Shown: in pieces, positions 9,780 through 21,900 of the stretch | Layout: each line of letters opens with the position of its first letter | Numbering within the stretch: the stretch's first letter is position 1 | Assembly: GCF_000471905.2 (NCBI RefSeq) | Contig: NW_006494789.1 | Span: 9,818,419-9,882,418 of the forward strand | Direction of reading: 5' to 3' | DNA length: 64,000 nt | Origin: Amborella trichopoda | Taxonomy: Eukaryota > Streptophyta > Magnoliopsida > Amborellales > Amborellaceae | Translations under genes and position numbers: made by a program | Notes under the pieces: generated by a model | What the model saw: the letters and a program-made list of their open reading frames with translations, nothing else | Database searches by the model: none | What the model was told of the DNA's origin: nothing

Positions 9780-10230
9780 CAAGAGGAGGAAAATATGCAC
9801 GGTGTTGCCACCGATGTGTGTGTTAGAGAGAGAAGAAAATAAGGAGAGAGATTCATGCACAGCATTGCCATCGCCATGTATGTTCAGATAGAAAGACAAA
9901 GAGGAAGATAGAGCCGAGAGAGAATGAAGAATAAAGGAGAAGAGAAAGAGAGGGAGAACAGAAAAAGACAGAAAGTAGAGAGAAAAGAGGAAAGAAGAAG
10001 AAAGACGAAGAGAGAAAAGCATGCATGGCGATGGTCACTGCCGTGCATGTTTGAGATAGAGAGAAGAAGAGGAAGAAAGAGAAAGAAAGAAAGAGGAGAG
10101 AGAAAAGAGAATAAATACAAAAGGAGAAGAGAGAAAGAGATAGACATGAGAGGAGGAGAGAGAAAGAGATAGACGTGATAGGAGAGAGAAAGAGATAGAC
10201 GAGAGGCGGAGAGAGACAATTACCTTAGCA
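9780..10230. repeat. GA-rich tract with hairpin units (left LTR of B)
   Basis: Purine-rich + strand tract interrupted by three units around CATTGCCATCGCCATGTATG, equivalent to 26580-26720. The low-complexity frames here (KREKRE or SLSLF repeats) are not genes. Confidence 0.8.
10218..10224 (-). promoter_or_regulatory. Candidate 5' splice site in left LTR of B
   Basis: The - strand reads AAG|GTAATTG, aligned with the donors of the other LTRs and about 140 nt downstream of the TATA box. Confidence 0.4.
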
Positions 10231-10362
10231 AATAGTACTGGCTCTTTTCTTCTCTCTGCTCTCACTCTCCAAGATGCACCCACGAACTCAAAGAAGAATT
10301 TCAAATTTTATTCATCAATGTAGAGAATGATGGGGGATCCTTTTACAATTAAGTTTAGCATG

Positions 10363-10372
10363 TATTTATATA
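10363..10372 (-). promoter_or_regulatory. LTR promoter TATA box (left LTR of B)
   Basis: The - strand reads TATATAAATA, aligned with the TATA boxes of the other LTR copies. Confidence 0.6.
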
Positions 10373-11236
10373 ATTGGGCCCAAACATGGGTGGATGCCCA
10401 AAAACTATCCTAATTGATGATAATTACAATTATTTTAAATTAAAATAAATTCTAAAAATGGGTGCAAAATGACTAGTTTGCCCTAACATTATATGGATTT
10501 CCAAAACAGTCCCTGCTGCAGCCCTAGAATGTGCGTAATCTTCTATGGATGATCCAAGGTTGTTCTGACGCCCGCTTGTTGGAAAGATGAATATTTTCTT
10601 GTAGAACTTGGCATGACGATCGATTTGATACCCATTTTGAGTCACGGATCGCGTTTTTAGGCCACGATCATGAGACTTGAAATTTGAATGAATTTTGAAA
10701 ATTTTGGATCGATAGTGTGCTCGTTTCTTGATTTTTTTTCCACGATTTCTTCACTGGATCACACTAAGCATGCCATCATGATCGCGGGGAAACAAACACA
10801 GCTTCATTTCGTGCTCAGACGAAGATTTTGCAGTCTTGGGTTTTTTGCCGAAATCTGAATTCTTACAAGAGGAATTTACAGTAGCTTTGTCCCCTTTGTG
10901 TAGAAATCTGATAGTTTATTATGTACGGGGTTCGGATAATGGTAGCCTGGGGCCTTACGCACATGATTGAACTGGTCTCGCGTCGTTCCGATACACGAGC
11001 CTCGTGATTTGGTCGCTCGAGCGAGGTGTGTCGCTGCTGCTTTTCCTTCAACTTTCTTTACGAATCAGCAACTTCTCTCTAGCTTTTCTGTCTACTCGGG
11101 CGTTGTCACGGGGCGTGCCACATATCAAAATGCTCCTTTTGACGAGATGAACACGTTCACAAAATTTGAGTGCGATCCGACTCGAGACGAGTGAGATATG
11201 GCCCCCGAAAGTCACTGCTTGAGATTGTAAAAACAG

Positions 11237-11252
11237 TCACCATTAATGGTGA
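11237..11252. promoter_or_regulatory. 16-bp perfect palindrome in U3 (left LTR of B)
   Basis: TCACCATTAATGGTGA is self-complementary throughout and recurs at 28028-28043 in the right LTR. It lies just beside the conserved U3 box. Copy D has a decayed form near 58925. It could be a factor-binding site. Confidence 0.45.
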
Positions 11253-12649
11253 TTTGGTGCAGGGACGGCGCACGGGAATAGTGTGTGGCCTACCCCTTTT
11301 CGGTATTTTAACTATAACTTTGTCTTGGAGTACCTGATTAAGATGAAACTTAACCCTTAAAGGTTTTCGACAGTGTCAGATCCAATGGCGGTGGTCCCAC
11401 AGCTATTTGATGCACTAAAAATATAGTTTTAGTTATAGGGTTTGTTTCAAGGTGCTAGAGATTGATTCTTTCACAAATTGTTTCTTTGTCCGCATTGCCT
11501 TAGTCATGTAGGATTGCCACAAAACTTAACAGTACTTAGGAAGATTCTGACCCGTTTTGGGATAATTCTGAGACTGTCGAGAATTCCACTGTACTTCATA
11601 CTTTATTGCCTGTCTTCCTCTTTATTCTACATCAAGGACTAAGGTGCTGAAAAATGTGTTCAAACGACTTGTTCCACCGAATGTTGTGCTTTGAGAGAAG
11701 TTAGAAGGACAACATTTGGAAAATTTCCTTCGACTTTATTAACTTTTTCTTCCTAGCCACAGGACCACTTGAACGCCGAGGAGATCCATGCAATGTTGTA
11801 ACTAGGATGCTCAGAAGCTTGGATGCATTATTCGTAGGTCCATCTGTGGAGACTTTAGGGGGAGAAGAGACTTTTTTGACGAATCCTGTCGAACTCCTCA
11901 CCCTTAAGGGACTATTTGTGATTCTGACAGTTGGTCAGAATTAGGCCTGTCTGGTGGCCAACTCCCAAGCTTTAGGGCACTTCTTCCCATTTGATCTAGG
12001 CTTGTTTGTTTTTTTGTTTGTTATGGATGGTCTGTTGAAGGACATTTGGTTGGCGACTGTTTGCATTGTGCACTAGATATTTCTTGGTGGCCAGGGTACC
12101 TCAGTTTATCGAGGTGACCGGCTTTGGGTATAACCCCTGCTTACTGCTTAGTAATTTCAACAATCAAGATACCTCTCTTCTTCATCCGAGGCCACCCCTG
12201 AGCATTCAATCTTGATTGCTGCATCACAAGTCCAAATTCATGGTTGACTTAGCCTTCTTTGGGGGTCTTTAGCATCTTGGAGTGTATTAGTGACCTCCTG
12301 GGAATGGTGCTCTTCTTCATGAGACTTGTCTTTCCTTCTTAGCGAATCTTCTGTCCTTCGAGTCCTTTTTGTGAATGGACTCAAGCTGTCAGAATCTTTT
12401 CTTAATGCTCAATGTCCATTTATTCGGGGCTCTTTTAACCATGACCTTTCGGACATAACCACCATTTTATTCCATTTTTACTCATGATGCCCTTTCGGGA
12501 TTTCACCGTGCTTGGGTTTTTATATTCACAAAACTCTCTTACTCATGGTTTCATGACCATGCCCGTCTGTCATTTTTACTCATGGCGTTCCCTTGTTCAG
12601 GTATACACTATGCCCGTTATTTTTCTCTTTTTTTTTTGTGAGGGCATGT

Positions 12650-13450
12650 TTATGGTCATGCCTTCAAGACTTGTGTGAAGCCTTTTAATGTCATACGGTC
12701 TGGACGTGCACTATGGTTTAAGGTCATACAGTTGGACTGTGACGGAGATGGATGACAGTCTTGTAGAGGCCATGGAGTGAGTATGGTGGTGGTTTAACTC
12801 ACTTGGGGAAGATGGCACGAGGCTACCTTACAAAAGATGGATGATGTATGAATGAAAGGTGGAAAGTGGTGACTCACTAGCTAACGGTGAGTATGGATGG
12901 TGAAATGAGTCACCATTTTGTGAGCATGGGTGAGACTCACTGGGGCAGTAATGAAGATAATGAAGGAAGAAGGGTTTAATGGGGGTTTGCTGTGATGAAT
13001 GGACTCACTGAGGAAGTAATGAAGGTGGTGTGTGTACTAACGGGTCAGTTAGGGAAGATGTGCTTGAAGATGCATGTAAAGGGTGTGTTTACGTATATGT
13101 GGGTTGTATTTAAGGTCATGCCTCCTGGACCTGTGCAAAGAAATCTAACATCATACGGCTAAGACGTGCACTACAGTTTAAGGTCTTATAGCTTGGATTG
13201 TGGCTATAAAGTTTAAAGACATGCAGCTTGGACCATGCAGTTTAAGGTCGTACAACTAGACCTAAAGGTCATATAGCTTGGACTGTGGCTATGCAGTTTA
13301 AAGTCATACAGCTTGGACCATGCAATTTAAGGTCATACAACTAGACCTCCACTACAGTTTAAGGTAATATAGTTTGGACCATGGTGCTATACAGTTTAAG
13401 GTCATGCATCTAGATCAAGGTTGTGCAGTTTAAGGTCATGCAGTACATAC
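12650..13450. repeat. TTTAAGGTCAT minisatellite (copy B)
   Basis: Repeated TTTAAGGTCATACAGCTTGGA-like units of about 30-45 bp, homologous to 6250-7235 and 44097-45100. Confidence 0.8.
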
Positions 13451-14309
13451 CATTGTGTAAGTCACCATATAGGTGAGGCTTTATGAGGGATAGGTTTGTG
13501 GATAGCAATCTGACTCCCTGGGGATAAAATTGATTAAGGCAAGCAGGAGAGAAGCAAACTTCACTAGGGATTAGAGGGCAAGTATGACTCCTTAGTGAAA
13601 AATGAGACTCCATGGGGAATAGGCTCATGGAAGGTAACCCGACTCTTGAGGATAAGATAGCTTGGTGTGAGACTGACCCATGGGACTGAAGGGATAAGCA
13701 TGACTTTCTGGGCATACACCTAACTTTACTGGGGATGATGAGCTACAGTACGGGTGTAATTCCTACTGGGGATGAGGGACGGTGGCCTGTTCCTGAATCG
13801 ATTGAGGATGGTCGGTCATGGCCTTGGTGAAACGGCCTAGATGCAACTCCACTAGGGAATGTAGAGGTTACGACTTTGGTGCAACTCCACTAGGGATAGT
13901 GGTGGGACACGCACGATAGAAACTTGGTACTAGCACATGCACGGCACTAGCCATGAACAACAACAACACAAGCGGCGGTAACATTGGCACACACAATGCT
14001 AGCACGAGCAGCGCTAGTATGCCCAAGAGTGGTCATAGGCAGCAGTAGTACTAACGCCCTTGGCACGCACAACATTGGTTGTATGCAGCATTAGTCACAG
14101 ATGGCGATAAGCCTCTGTTTGGGCCTTGGATCTGAGCTCGACCCTGTCTAGTCAATCTGAACGTTGATGCTCGACGTTGCACAGGCAGTAGTAAGCCTCT
14201 GTTCTGACCTCAGGTTTGAGCACGAACTGGTCCAGCTTGTTGTCGTTTGGCCTTCAGGGACCTATCTGGTATTCTCGCTTTGTGAGGGACACCTTGGGAA
14301 ACCGTCTTG

Positions 14310-14330
14310 TATATAAGGGGGTAAAACCCC
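14310..14330 (+). promoter_or_regulatory. Candidate promoter TATA box with hairpin, PMD gene of copy B
   Basis: TATATAA at 14310-14316 is followed by GGGGT (14318-14322), AAA, ACCCC (14326-14330). Compared with copy A the fourth stem pair is changed on both sides (A-T to G-C), so pairing is kept. It lies 960 bp before the PMD ATG. Confidence 0.5.
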
Positions 14331-14959
14331 ATTTTAACTGTTTTTACCAAAGGTAAAACAGTAAGCAGTGAGAGAGACAAAGAAGAGATTCCGACGAGAA
14401 CTCCGGCAAGCATGCAGGGACGCATGAATTTTCGACACAGTTAAAGGTTTCGGTAGGGTGTTCACAGGGATTTTTCGGGAAGTGCCAAGTTTTTTTCTGG
14501 TGAGGAAGAGGAAGTTCAGGTGAAGAAGGGAGAATGCCGGAGAGTTTACGGAGGTATTCCACCAGGGGTCCTCGGTCACTAAAGAAGTGGGAAAGAGGCA
14601 GGCGAGGGTCACCAAGTATTTTCCTAGATTTTCGATCACTTCCCGATGATTTTTTGTCACCGAGGAGTAGGGGGAGAGAGAGAAACAGAGAGGAAGGTTT
14701 GCTAGCAAGTTTTCGGTGAGTGGAGAGTGGTTCTCGGTGAGAAACTAAAGGTTGCAGGGAAAGCAAAAAGCCGCAGGAAGGTGGACAGTCACAGGGAGAA
14801 TGCCTGTCAGACGCCACTTGTGAAACGTGCGTCGGCCGCATCGTGGTAACAGTTTGTCAGGCGGCGCTCCTAGGGATCGAGGTGACACGTGTGTAGGCTG
14901 TGGCACATGCAAGAGATATAGGCGATGCTGCTTCAAAAATCACAAGCGGTGATAGTCCT

Positions 14960-15240
14960 GAGGACACAGCCGTCTATAGGCACAGCTGGCGTTAGGCTTT
15001 CCAAAATGCACCCGGCATTAGCCTTCAACAAACACAGTCGGCGTTAGGCCGTCCCAACTCACCCGACATTAGTCTTTAGCAAGCACAACCAGCGTTAGGT
15101 CTTCAAAATGCACCTGTCGTTAGTCTTTCAGCAAGCACAGCCAAAGTTAGGCCTTATTTGACGCAAGCAGTGTTAGTCACGCGCGGCGTTAGTTAGTGAC
15201 TTTCACACATGGTGATAGCCTTGTGTCTTGGCGATTTCCA
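14960..15240. repeat. GGCGTTAGGC-type minisatellite before the PMD gene (copy B)
   Basis: About eight degenerate units of 30-40 bp with AGCCGGCGTTAGGC-like cores alternate with CACCCGGCATTAG-like cores. Position and motif correspond to 8440-8715 and 46610-46830. Confidence 0.75.
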
Positions 15241-15269
15241 TATGGCAGTGAGTGTTTAAAGTCAATCTA

Positions 15270-18200
15270 ATGGCTGATCCTTCTAATAGAATCCTTGATG
15301 TGAAGAACATTCCTGAGGGAGGAGAGCTTGACACCAGTGAATTTATTGGTGGTGTCTAGTCCTGGGTGAACCAATTTGGTTGACGGCCCCATCATACAAA
15401 CTGGAGTGGCCTCTCAGTGTCACCTTTATGACCAACTCAGTTCGATTTGAGGTTCGGGAGGATAATGACAAGAATGTCAATGTCGAAGAAGGGATGGCTC
15501 TTCTTCATTGCATGCACTGGAACGTGGCTTCTGGTGCAAACTTACCCACTCTAGGAACGACGATGCTGAAGACCAAGGGGATAATATTGTCTTCTACTAG
15601 TCTCAGGGTACAAGGGGAGCACCATTACTTGAAGGGCTACTCTTTCTGGACCATCCAGGTGCTGGGGTCACACAGAAGCATTCTTGAGCATGCTTCTTTG
15701 CTAGCAGTAGTTCGTTGCTTGGCCGGCTGTTATGATCAGTGTTTCAACACCGTTAAGGTACTGTTGGAGACATGGTGTCATGTTAGCAATACATGGCTCC
15801 TTAGGCATGGGGAGACAGGAATCTCGTTGCTGGATCTTTACTTCATTGGCGGCCCTCCACTGCTTGGAGAAATGTATGACGAGTTCGTGCCTCAGAACTC
15901 AGTGATTTTTTGTGGTGCTCACCTAGGAAAAGAAGAGCCGCCTGCTAGCCTCTAGAAAATCTTCAAGATTTACCAGTTGCTTTATGCCAAGGCCAGCAAC
16001 AGTCGGGTGACCTTCACCGAATGGGTGAAATTCTTTTACAAGGATTACCCCGAGGAGGGTGGTCGAGATACTCCAAGAAGGAATGGGAAGGCAGTCGTAA
16101 AGGGGACACCTCCAATCTACCAGTGTGAGACCAGTGATGACTGTGTCTTCTTGACTGCATATCTGACCCTGTTTTAATGCAAGTTTGTGCTCCTTGGAGG
16201 AGCAAATGACATTTGTCCAGGCACATTCTAATTTGCTTGCGACATGGCAAGGGGACGCCAATACGCTCTTGCACAACCTGTCCTGTGCAACATCTATCAC
16301 GGGCTAAGAGCCATATCGAGGGGGAAAGCCTATAAAGTCAAAGAGAGGAGCAATGGGCTTGTTGGTGGCGAAGCCTTCCCAAGGGACTTTCAGACACCAT
16401 TCCCCATCCATTATGTATACGGGTGGCTAGGAGCTTATTTCCCTGCCACTTATGTCAGAAGTTTGGGCACAGGGGAGAAGATATACCCTTCTTAATGAGG
16501 ATTGCTGGGCAAAAGGCTATCGTTCACAGCTCGAGGGAGGCTCGAAACTTATTTGGGAATGAGTTCTCTAGCATACGTCGGGTCCCCTTTTCAATTTGAG
16601 GCTTTACTGATCACGCCTTCATTGATGAACTGGGCAAGGAGCTGGATGATGCTCACACAACCATCAAGGAGCTCATGTTAATCTTGAGCATCCGAGATGG
16701 GGTTTTGGTCGAACCTCACGTAATTCCCAACTCGAAGGGTACTTCCCCCATCGGTTTGCTTGTCAACATGGGCTTGACCAGGGTTGTCCTTTTTCTGTAT
16801 TCTTTGAAAAATGCCATGGTAGAGTGAATACTGGTAGGAAAGAAGAGCTGGGTCCCTCCACGAATGTTGGCTACTAGAGCATATCTGTACTGCATGGTCC
16901 ACATGTTCACAAATGATTGAGGTCAACAAGTACATGGTACCACATTTTTGCAAAAGGACCCGAGCGACTAAGGCCTATGCGAACTGGTGGAGGATTACCA
17001 ACCGAGGGTACTGGGAGGCTGATCACCCCTGGAAAGGGGAGAACTGTCATTGGTGCAGGGATATCAGGTAAAAGAGGATACTCAGGACCCCTCTTTGAGA
17101 GATTTTTACCTTGGACTACCCATGGAATTGGGAAGCTCTTGAGGTACCTCGGGAGATAGCAGCAGATGAAACCTCATCACAATTTCTTGTTATGGAGAAG
17201 AGGACTGGGAACCTTTTTTATAAACTCGGCACTATCTTTGAATCGAGGGAGGGCCGAAGGGTCCCAGGTCATGAAGGGCGCCCAATCCAAGACCTGAATG
17301 CACTGATAGGGAGTGGCCTTCATAGTGCTCTTGCTATAGGCTCCTCTCGTGGGAGGAGTTTCGAGACAACTGCTCCTCCATCGGGGGTAGGAAAGAAGAG
17401 GAAGTGTGCTGCCCCTACAGTCAAGCCTGCTAAAAAATGCAGGATTGTCATTCTGAAACCGGCTGATGGCTCTTCATCTTCCACCTCTTTGGAATTCTCT
17501 GCTGCTCCATCTAAGTCGCCCTCCACTCTTTCTGAGTCACCTTTTTCCAGTCTTGAGCTATTTTCGGCCTCGTCAAAGACTGAGGTAGATGATTCTGGTC
17601 TTGTTGGTCCCAACATCATTGCTTCTGACTGAGAGGGGATACCGGAGCTTAAGGTGGTGCCCAAAATTCCCAGAACAACTGATGTGTCAGATTTGACTCC
17701 AATGGAGGTTGATGGGGCTGGAAATGAAGGTGTGAACCAGGAAGAAGAGCTCATAGTTGAAGACCAAAGGGAGAATGTGAACTCTGGACTTACCGAGGTG
17801 GAAGTGGTAGTTTCAATAGGTGAAGGTCAAAGGGGGGGCAATTGACCTTGTTGAGGCTGTCCTAGAGACTGAAGGGCAAAGAGAAGAAGTTGGCCCTGAA
17901 GGGACCAAGCCTACTAATGGTGAGGCTGAAAGGCTAGGTGAAGAGGCTAATACCATGGGGGTCGAGCGGCCTGAGGCTAGAGTCCCCTCTGAATCTGTAG
18001 ATGATGAGACCATGGGCTTCACAATTGCTCGAGAGGAGCCAGTGACTCACATGGCCATCATCCCTTTTGCCCCACTGTTGAGACTAATACTCCTTCTGTT
18101 GTGGAGGCCCCGACAGCATTGTCTAGGTCGAGCTTGAGTGGGATGTTTGGCATAATCATGGATATGCTTCATCTGGGTGTGCAGAGACTGAAGGATCTGC

Positions 18201-18750
18201 CTTTTACTAAACTTGACAATGCAATGTAGCAATTAAGGCAGGTCGCCCTTGCAAGGGGTGCGCCAAAGGTCCTCCCATATTTCGATGGTGCCGTAAATGA
18301 GTTGGAAGGGTGGAGAATAAGGGCGTTGAAGGAGGAAGCAACTGCACAACAGCTAGAGAGCTCACAACTGCCCCCTTTGGAGTCCTCACTCATATGCCAT
18401 CGTGAATTACTAGAAGTTTAATTGGAAGAAAAGGATGCTGCAGTCTTCCAGAGATCCGATCTTGTTGAGGAGGCCATTACCCACCAGAACAAGATGATGA
18501 TCCTGAAGGCGAAGATATTAAATCTTATGTGAGAGCTTGCTAAGTTGGAGGAGGAGACTGCAGTTTGGGAAGCAAAGGATAAGGTGCTTGCCAACAATCT
18601 TTTGACCCTTGAGTATTCCTTGGAGGAAGGGACTACCTTGATGAAGCATGAGGCTGCAATGGTGGCAGAGTTGAAGGGACGCATCCAGCAGGCTAGGATA
18701 TCAACTGCAACATATAGGGGAAAGATCAATGAAGTGATTGATCGATTTTG
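15270..18750 (+). pseudogene. Antisense PMD-family gene of copy B
   Basis: The ATG at 15270 gives MADPSNRILDVKNIPEGGEL. A frame break follows near 15355, then a 191-codon stretch (15380-15952: LEWPLSVTFMTN, LLHCMHWNVASG, FIGGPPLLGEMYDEFVP) and further pieces. The PMD signature is clear at 16190-16460: CKFVLLGG, ACDMARGRQYALAQPVLCN, IYHGLRAISRGKA and IHYVYGWLGAYFP. The middle is a Ser/Pro/Glu-rich linker (about 17330-18030). The C-terminus is coiled-coil-like and ends NEVIDRF at 18748-18750. PMD proteins occur in plant transposons and in the domesticated MAIN/MAIL family. A role here is unknown. Several stops and frameshifts disable this copy. Confidence 0.8.
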
Positions 18751-18954
18751 AAAGTGTCGTCTTATTTTCCTTTTCTTTTTATTGCGACACTGGTAATACC
18801 CCCTTGCTTTATGAAAAAAATTCTCCTTATCTCCAGTACGATGCATAGCTTTTTTTTTCTTTGCTTCCCTGCACTCTCTCTCTTGCTCTTATTCATTGTT
18901 TCTGCCCCTTCATGGAATGGATGTGGAGGGATACCCTACACCTTGCTTCGTTTT
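18751..18954. other. Gap between convergent PMD and gag-pro genes (copy B)
   Basis: About 200 bp, pyrimidine-rich on the + strand, with a T9 run at 18849-18857. Pol coding sequence is absent. In copy D the same interval (50454-50623) carries both poly(A) signals and a T15 run. Confidence 0.6.
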
Positions 18955-21900
18955 ATGACATGTTGTTGTAGCTTCAATGACCTCGAATGAGGGAGCGATT
19001 GCTTCTTCTCCCCTTAATGTTTGGTTGGAGAGAGGCTCATAATTCATTTTTCTCATAATATCTTCTCACTGTAAATAGTCCAATCAGGAGGGGATTTGGC
19101 TTCTATTTGAGGTGCATTCACCCCAACCCCGTCATAGCTCTTGGTTTCAGGCACGAACTCCTTAAGGTGTTTTGGAGACTACGAACCTCGCTTCTTAACT
19201 CTGTTAGGAGATTCTGCTCTTAAGGAAAGAGGGTTGTTCTTTCCTTAACTGCTCTTTTCCCACAAAAGCAGGGAAACACAAAACCTTTTGCAGCAGCTTG
19301 TGCACCAATTCTATTTTCAAGAGTGCAATGGAGACATGCAGGACGTTTTGATTGTCTGACATGTAGGTAACCTTTGGAGTCGGGAGTTCTATCCCCATGA
19401 CTTTCTCAATCTCAGGAGAGATTTTTGGTTCATCTTCTTGCGAAGGTGGTTCAGAACTGGGGGCTGAGTGGGAAGCCTCATCTTCAGGGGAAGATGGAGT
19501 TTCCTCGGGGGTGGTTGATGAAATATTGGGATGAATGGGAGTCAGAGGGACAATTTTTCCTTGTCTTTCTTCCTCTTTGAACATGTTTGCGAGTGTTCGC
19601 CCAATGTCCTCAACATCTTCATGGGGTGAAGGTTTTGTCTCTCTCACAGACTTGTGATCCCCATCATTTGGCTTTTGGGGTGACACCAGATCTGTGAAGT
19701 AATACATGGCATCAGCATAGTGAGTTTCGGCTACAGGAAATGGCCTTTTATCAGCATAGACCATATGTTGTCTCCCATCTCAGCAATAATTGAAGCACTG
19801 GTGCAATGTTGATGGAACCACACGCTAGTCATGGAGCCACGGGCAGCCGAGAAGGATATTTTAGGAGGTGTCGGTGTCAATCACATGAAATTGAGTATAA
19901 TCGTTTAATTCACCAATTCTGAGATGAAAGCAGATTGTTCCAGCCAGCTTCTCTTCTAACTGGTTGAACCCCTAGACTGTGATGTGAGTCAGAGTGAGAT
20001 CCTCACATCCTAATCCCAAATGAGTGAGGATTCTCCTTGGGATAAGGTTGACTGTTGACCCTCCATCCAACATAATTCGATTGATGGGGCATGCATGTAA
20101 CTCACCAGTCACAAAGCGAGAGCGATTGTGAAATTTTTCTCGCAATTGCAAATCATCCTCTATGAAGTTGGTTGCCATACATCCATTTAATATTGATGGG
20201 TCAACCTCGACGGGTTCCACTTCGGTCTCGTACACCTCTAGAAAGCATGAGGTCATCATAGATGTTGAGAAGGGCTAGAAGCTTCCTTTGGTGCCCTATC
20301 ACATCATACTTCACCTTTTCCTCGTCATCCTTTTGTCCTCTCGGTCCTGCCACTGGTTTTGATGGTATAATGGGTTGAGGAGTAGGTTTAGGTGGAGGAG
20401 GTTTATTTTGAGCTGCTGACTGGCTTGATTGCATAGCTGGCTTGGTTTGAGTGGTCTGAGTGGATTGGGGAGGAAGAGTTTGTTTTGGCAGAGTGGGAAT
20501 TTGAGGTTGAGGCTTAGGAGGTGTTTGGGTGTACGAGATTAAAGGCATCCAGGTGAATTTTAGGAGAGGTGGATTGCTTGGGGAATTTGGGCGAGGAAGG
20601 AGCCGAGGGAGCTGTAGGATTGGTAAATTGTTTCAGGTTTTTGGATTAGGGAGGAGTGGAGGACAAGAAACTTTCAGGACTTTTGGCTTATGAGGCGAAC
20701 GTTGTAGTGTTTTCCCCGACCTTAGGCTCATCTGCCTCGTGCTATGTGATGCTTCTGAGCTTTGCACCATGTGGCAAGCTTCCTGAGATTAGAAGCTCTG
20801 CCCCCTTTATTCTCTTAGTCTCTACTCAAAGTCAGGCTCAAGAGGCCACTGGGTTTTCTTTGGTTTTGACCTCTTACGCTTCCTAATAGAAGAAGATGGC
20901 TCTGACTGGACTTGAGCTGTCAAGGCGTCGACAACTGTCAAGAATCCAGCTGCCTGGGCTAGCGTCTTTCTCAACTGTCTCTGATGTGTCCTGCTTATCT
21001 TGGTTACTTAGAGTTCTCTGTCAACAGCCTCGAAGTTTGGACATTTCAAGATTGTACCTGCAGGAGACATAGACGAGGAAGGGGAAGAAGAAGAAGTATA
21101 AGAAGAATAAGGGTCAGTAGGTGAGGGACTTTTAAGGTCATTTCCCTCATCGGACCAATTTGGGCAGCTGTTTACGTCATCACCGGAGTTGGACGTGTGA
21201 AAAGAGTCTTTTAAGTCTTTCCCTTGCTTAGACTATTGGGGGGTTCTTTTAATGTCGTCACCCTCATTGGACATGCCCTGAGTAAGAGATGGCTCAAGGA
21301 TGTCCTCTTGCTGAGTTGTGGGAGTAAGGTAGATGGCGACCGGTATGAAGTCTTGTAAGGTCCGTAAGGGAGGAAGAAGACAGAGAAATTCTGGCTCGAC
21401 CAGTGGCTGAGGAACTTGTTCTTCCAACGAGCAGCCCTTGGTGATCATCTTCTTCTAGTACCCTCGGAGGTGCTTGGTTCGTCTTGCTACTGAACAGTCC
21501 TAGCTTGACGAATCGCTTCTCGCTTTCACGACTTGAGCTTGCTTCGCCCGTGATGGACTTTCCATGGTTGGGAAGTTGAGGGTTCAGCGGGATCAAAGGC
21601 ATCCTTCTAGGAGTCTTACATTGGGTGGCCCTCTCTCACAGTGAAGTAGTGACTTGGGGACATGCTTCTTCACATCATGTATTTTCTTCACGATTACATC
21701 ATGGAAACTGGAGTGCTCGTTTAGGTCGTGGCCCCATATCTGATGATATGGGCACCAATAATTCTCAGTTCCCTGAGCAAGGAGTCGAGGCTGCCTTGCC
21801 AGCTTTGGTGTGATGAGGCCTTCTTGAAACATCATGACAAACAAGGTGCGAAGGAGATCGGTCGCTTCATCTTTCTCATGGACTGTCACAATGTGGGAAG

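Larger units (their letters stand above)
9703..11666 (-). repeat. Left (3') LTR of copy B, truncated
   Basis: The sequence matches 26530-28446 of the right LTR block for block. It lacks about the first 1.6 kb (the + strand TGGTTAGG end). It ends in TTCAAACG at 11666, followed by ACTTGTTCC, which equals the start of the internal region at 43021. Landmarks: candidate donor at 10223, TATA at 10363, palindrome at 11237 and U3 box at 11274. Confidence 0.85.
11667..15269. repeat. 3' non-coding region of copy B
   Basis: It starts directly after the 3' LTR and matches 43021-46880 in order: a unique-looking block (11667-12600), the GGTCAT minisatellite (12650-13450), blocks of short ACTAGGGAT and GCACTAGC-type repeats (13740-14110), a + strand TATA box (14310), a leader, then a GGCGTTAGG array (14960-15240). 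The purine side of the junction on the - strand (GTGGAACAAGT next to the LTR) is the candidate polypurine tract. No frame here is supported as coding. Confidence 0.7.
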
